A DNA stretch of 64,000 bases from assembly GCF_034190915.1 (NCBI RefSeq), contig NW_026947484.1, positions 71,379,482-71,443,481 on the forward strand. The letters are read 5' to 3'. The notes below the pieces were generated by a model. That model had not been told where the DNA came from, ran no database searches, and worked only from the letters and a program-made list of their open reading frames with translations. This DNA comes from Cavia porcellus (Eukaryota; Chordata; Mammalia; Rodentia; Caviidae). Of this stretch, positions 61,091 to 64,000 are shown piece by piece. The first letter of the stretch is position 1; each line of letters opens with the position of its first letter. Made by a program: the position numbers and the translations under genes.

Positions 61091-63640
61091 GTACGTACAT
61101 TTTCCGGCCTTTAAAGCTGCCTTTATCTCCCGTGCTCTTTTCCTTCACCTTTGACATCGCCCATCTCAGACACATTTTACATCCTCAAGTTTCTAATTTT
61201 CTTCTTCTGCTTCTGTCCTCCACTATTAAGAGTTCTTATACTTCCTCATACACATAATGCAATTCAGTCTTGCTAATTCAAAGTCAGTTGACAAACAACA
61301 TTATTTCTAGTACAACTTTAGCCCTCACTTTCCATGTAACTTAACATATTTACATGTATGGCATGGGAATACCCAATGGGAGTACATTTAGGTACCATTA
61401 TTCTGCATACAAGACAGGTACTTAAGCAAATAGGGTTTGTCTATGGATCTATATTTTAAAAACTGAAGTTTAAAAAGTTGAGACTACACATCAGAGTATG
61501 GTGTTACTAAATGACTCAGTTTGGCCACCAATCAATTTGATAAAATGTTACAACTCTTGGTCATCTTTATGTTAGCAGTCATTTGACATATAATCTAGCA
61601 TGATTTTTAATATGTCACATAAATTTACTTTTAAATTTTGAAGCCACAGTGATTCCAAAAATATTTTTTGTACTTTAAGTACAAGTATATATAATGATAA
61701 AATCTATATTTCAATAATGAAACCCTCAATTTTTTGCTGTGAACTTTTATCCAATCCTTATAGGCTTTAATGAAGAAAACGAGCTTGTGAAAGAAAAGAG
61801 AGATATTCACAAGTCAATTTAAGAAAGGGAGACGTGGGAGTTGGAGGTTAAAGACATAGGTGTTTTACTATTCAGTTTGGGCCTGGTAAAGTTCTAGCAG
61901 AGGATATTTCGCACTTTTGCTACGTCATGGTTCAAACTTCCATTTCCTATTTTTTGTAAGTAGTAGTTTCTCATTTCTTAGCCATAATTTATAAAACAAA
62001 GTGGTAGAAGCTAGGGTTGTAAGAAAGGACTATGTTAAGGAGAAGACATAAAAACATATCATTTCAGTGCAATGAAGAATTACAATAATTGAGATATTTG
62101 TGGGTTAAAAAATTGCTGACAAAATATATCTAACATATAGTAGGAAAAATAAAACAAAAATCACAGCAGGTTTATGAATAATCTCCTAGTAAGCAGATAG
62201 CTGAGCATACAAACATAAGAAAACATGGATCAGGTCATGGGTACAATGGAACAGCCATCTCCAGCTCACTGAAAGCCACACAAAAAGACAAGAAATGTGA
62301 GGGAATCAGTCGTGTTGCAAGCTGTGCCCACTGGAAAGCATGAAGGGGCAGCACACATAGATGATGGAAGGATTTGTTGGCCCCTACGGCCATTCCTCTT
62401 TCACTCTAGGAAGGAGAATCTACTAGAAGGACAGAGGAAGGACCTGTCTGATCATCTAGTTCATGAAAGCATCTTGAAAGGTGGAGTGTGACAATGAGGG
62501 TGATCGTGCTTACACACCAATGGGACCAAGCTTGTTGCTTCTATATCTAGGATGTGGGAACCCCAGAATCACTTCAGCTAGGGACTTAAGGGGACGTTAT
62601 TTTGTACACACATACACACACGTGCATACGCATACACAATCATATATATATTATAGAAGGTATTATAATAATATATCACTAGTTGAGATCTTCTTTACCT
62701 TATGATACAGTTATATCCTAGTAACACAGTTGAAAAATACGAGTTCAGCATACACTGAATACATCTAACCTACCCGATGTCATGCTTAGCAGCGCACATC
62801 ACTGCATAGCATGGGTTTTGCACTGCTCAGCTGTGATGCTGACCATCAGCTTCCTAACCACGAAGGAAGACATCCTGCTGCCTAGCCAGGAAAAGTCCAA
62901 ATTCAAAATTCAAAGCAGTTTTTCCTGAATGTCCACAGCTTACACACATTGTAAAACAGTTTCTAAAATGATTAGACATCACAGGTTATGATGTGTATAC
63001 ATGTTTCTTTGGGGAAATGCACACAGTGCCCTATGACTCTGCTTGTTATAATCCTAACCAAAAAGTCTATTGCCTATTTATCAGTGGAGAAATTCTTTAA
63101 TAGAACTTTCTTAATTTGTCTTAAATGAACAAATGTTCATCATTTTTTAAAAAATGAAGTGAGAACGGAAACACAAATATAATGAATTTAGTTTGGTTTT
63201 GCTTTGAAGTAAAGCTCACTGTATCACATAGGGTTCTTAAAACATAAATGTGGCAAAATGTTTTATAAAATGTGTGCAGATCTGGTACACTCTCATAATC
63301 TTAGTTTGCTGTTCCATATCTTCAAGAGTTTGATTATTTTATCAGTGTGAATCTCTAATATCTGTGTGAACAATATCTCAATACACTCCCAAAATTCACT
63401 GTTTGTGAATGTCATTGACCTTTTATTTCATAAATACTCTTCAATGTAGTATTCAAACATAGGTAATTACACTTGTTATACAAATAGTTATCTTGTTATA
63501 CAAATAGTATATAAAGTGTTATACAAATAGTATATAATAGTGTATAAAGTAAAGCCTTTAAGATTTAAATAATTTTCTGTCTTTTACCTTAAATATGCAT
63601 TGGAAATATAATACAATCTTCAGAAGACATATATTTATAC
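61091..63640. other. Intergenic sequence, no gene seen
   Basis: AT-rich, no coding signal. A CA/TA patch lies at 62607-62660 and an imperfect short tandem repeat at 63473-63549. Confidence 0.6.
63473..63549. repeat. Imperfect tandem repeat, TTGTTATACAAATAG unit
   Basis: The unit (C)TTGTTATACAAATAG occurs at 63473, 63493 and, with G for the first bases, at 63517, with GTATATAA spacers in the later copies. TTGTTATACAA is itself nearly palindromic. Confidence 0.8.
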
Positions 63641-63689
63641 ATTTTAAATTTTTATTAATATATGTTTATTATGCATAATAAACTGACTT

Positions 63690-63742
63690 ATGGAGAATTG
63701 GTACTTATACACAGTCCATCAACAAATGGATGATAAAGAACA

Positions 63743-63778
<36 letters not shown>

Positions 63779-64000
63779 CAAAGTACAGCTCAAATGTAAA
63801 GATATATTTGAGTTATTTGTAGGAAAATGAATGTCCCTTGAAGCTATAATGCTAAGTGAAATAGATTTGCATAAAAGGTTAAATATTCCCTAGCTTCTCT
63901 TCTGTAAGAAACCAAAAACACATATTTCAAACAGGAAAATAAAAGATAAATAATGAAACAGAGAAATGGACTTCATGAAAAAGGGAAATTAAAAGACACA
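63690..64000 (+). mobile_element. LINE-1 ORF2 3' end / 3' UTR fragment
   Basis: CAGTCCATCAACAAATGGATG, then AAAGAACAGAATATATATA, TGTAGGAAAATGAATGTCCC and ATAATGCTAAGTGAAATAGA follow the end of LINE-1 ORF2. The TATATA of the element has expanded to (AT)15 (63745-63774). The element runs on past the window edge. Confidence 0.65.

Overview
This window is nuclear DNA from a mammal, most likely a rodent. The exons are short (62 to 185 bp), bounded by GT-AG introns, and set in AT-rich sequence with decayed LINE-1 pieces, MIR-like relics, a MaLR-type LTR, B1-like (7SL-derived) SINEs and ID-like tRNA-derived SINEs. B1 plus ID-like SINEs point to Rodentia. The form of the ID-like copies is not the usual mouse or rat one; I suspect a non-murid rodent such as a castorimorph, but I could not test this.

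The only protein-coding gene I can support is ALDH1A1 (cytosolic retinaldehyde dehydrogenase) on the + strand. Exons 2 to 13 are all present between 7436 and 40719 and join to 1440 bp without a frame break: 479 codons plus a stop. This equals the known 501-residue protein less about 22 residues encoded by exon 1. I did not find exon 1 or the promoter in 1 to 7435, so they should lie upstream of the window. All key residues are present: the oxyanion Asn, the cofactor Lys and Glu, the general base Glu269, the nucleophile Cys303, and Glu400/Phe402. Two residues at the mouth of the substrate tunnel differ from the human enzyme: Met for Asn at 121 and Ser for Gly at 458. A 3' UTR with two AATAAA signals follows.

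Layout: 1-7435, 3' part of intron 1; 7436-40719, exons 2-13 and introns 2-12; 40720 to about 41225, 3' UTR; from there to 64000, about 23 kb with no recognisable gene, holding SINEs, LINE-1 pieces, a MaLR-like LTR and AT/CA microsatellites. In human the gene beyond the 3' end of ALDH1A1 is TMC1, in convergent orientation; no TMC1 exon was recognised here.

No bacterial-type operon, CRISPR array, defence system or other new multi-gene system is present. The points worth a second look are the two tunnel-mouth substitutions, a set of ID-like SINEs with intact target-site duplications, a 46-bp perfect AT palindrome, and some small local duplications.
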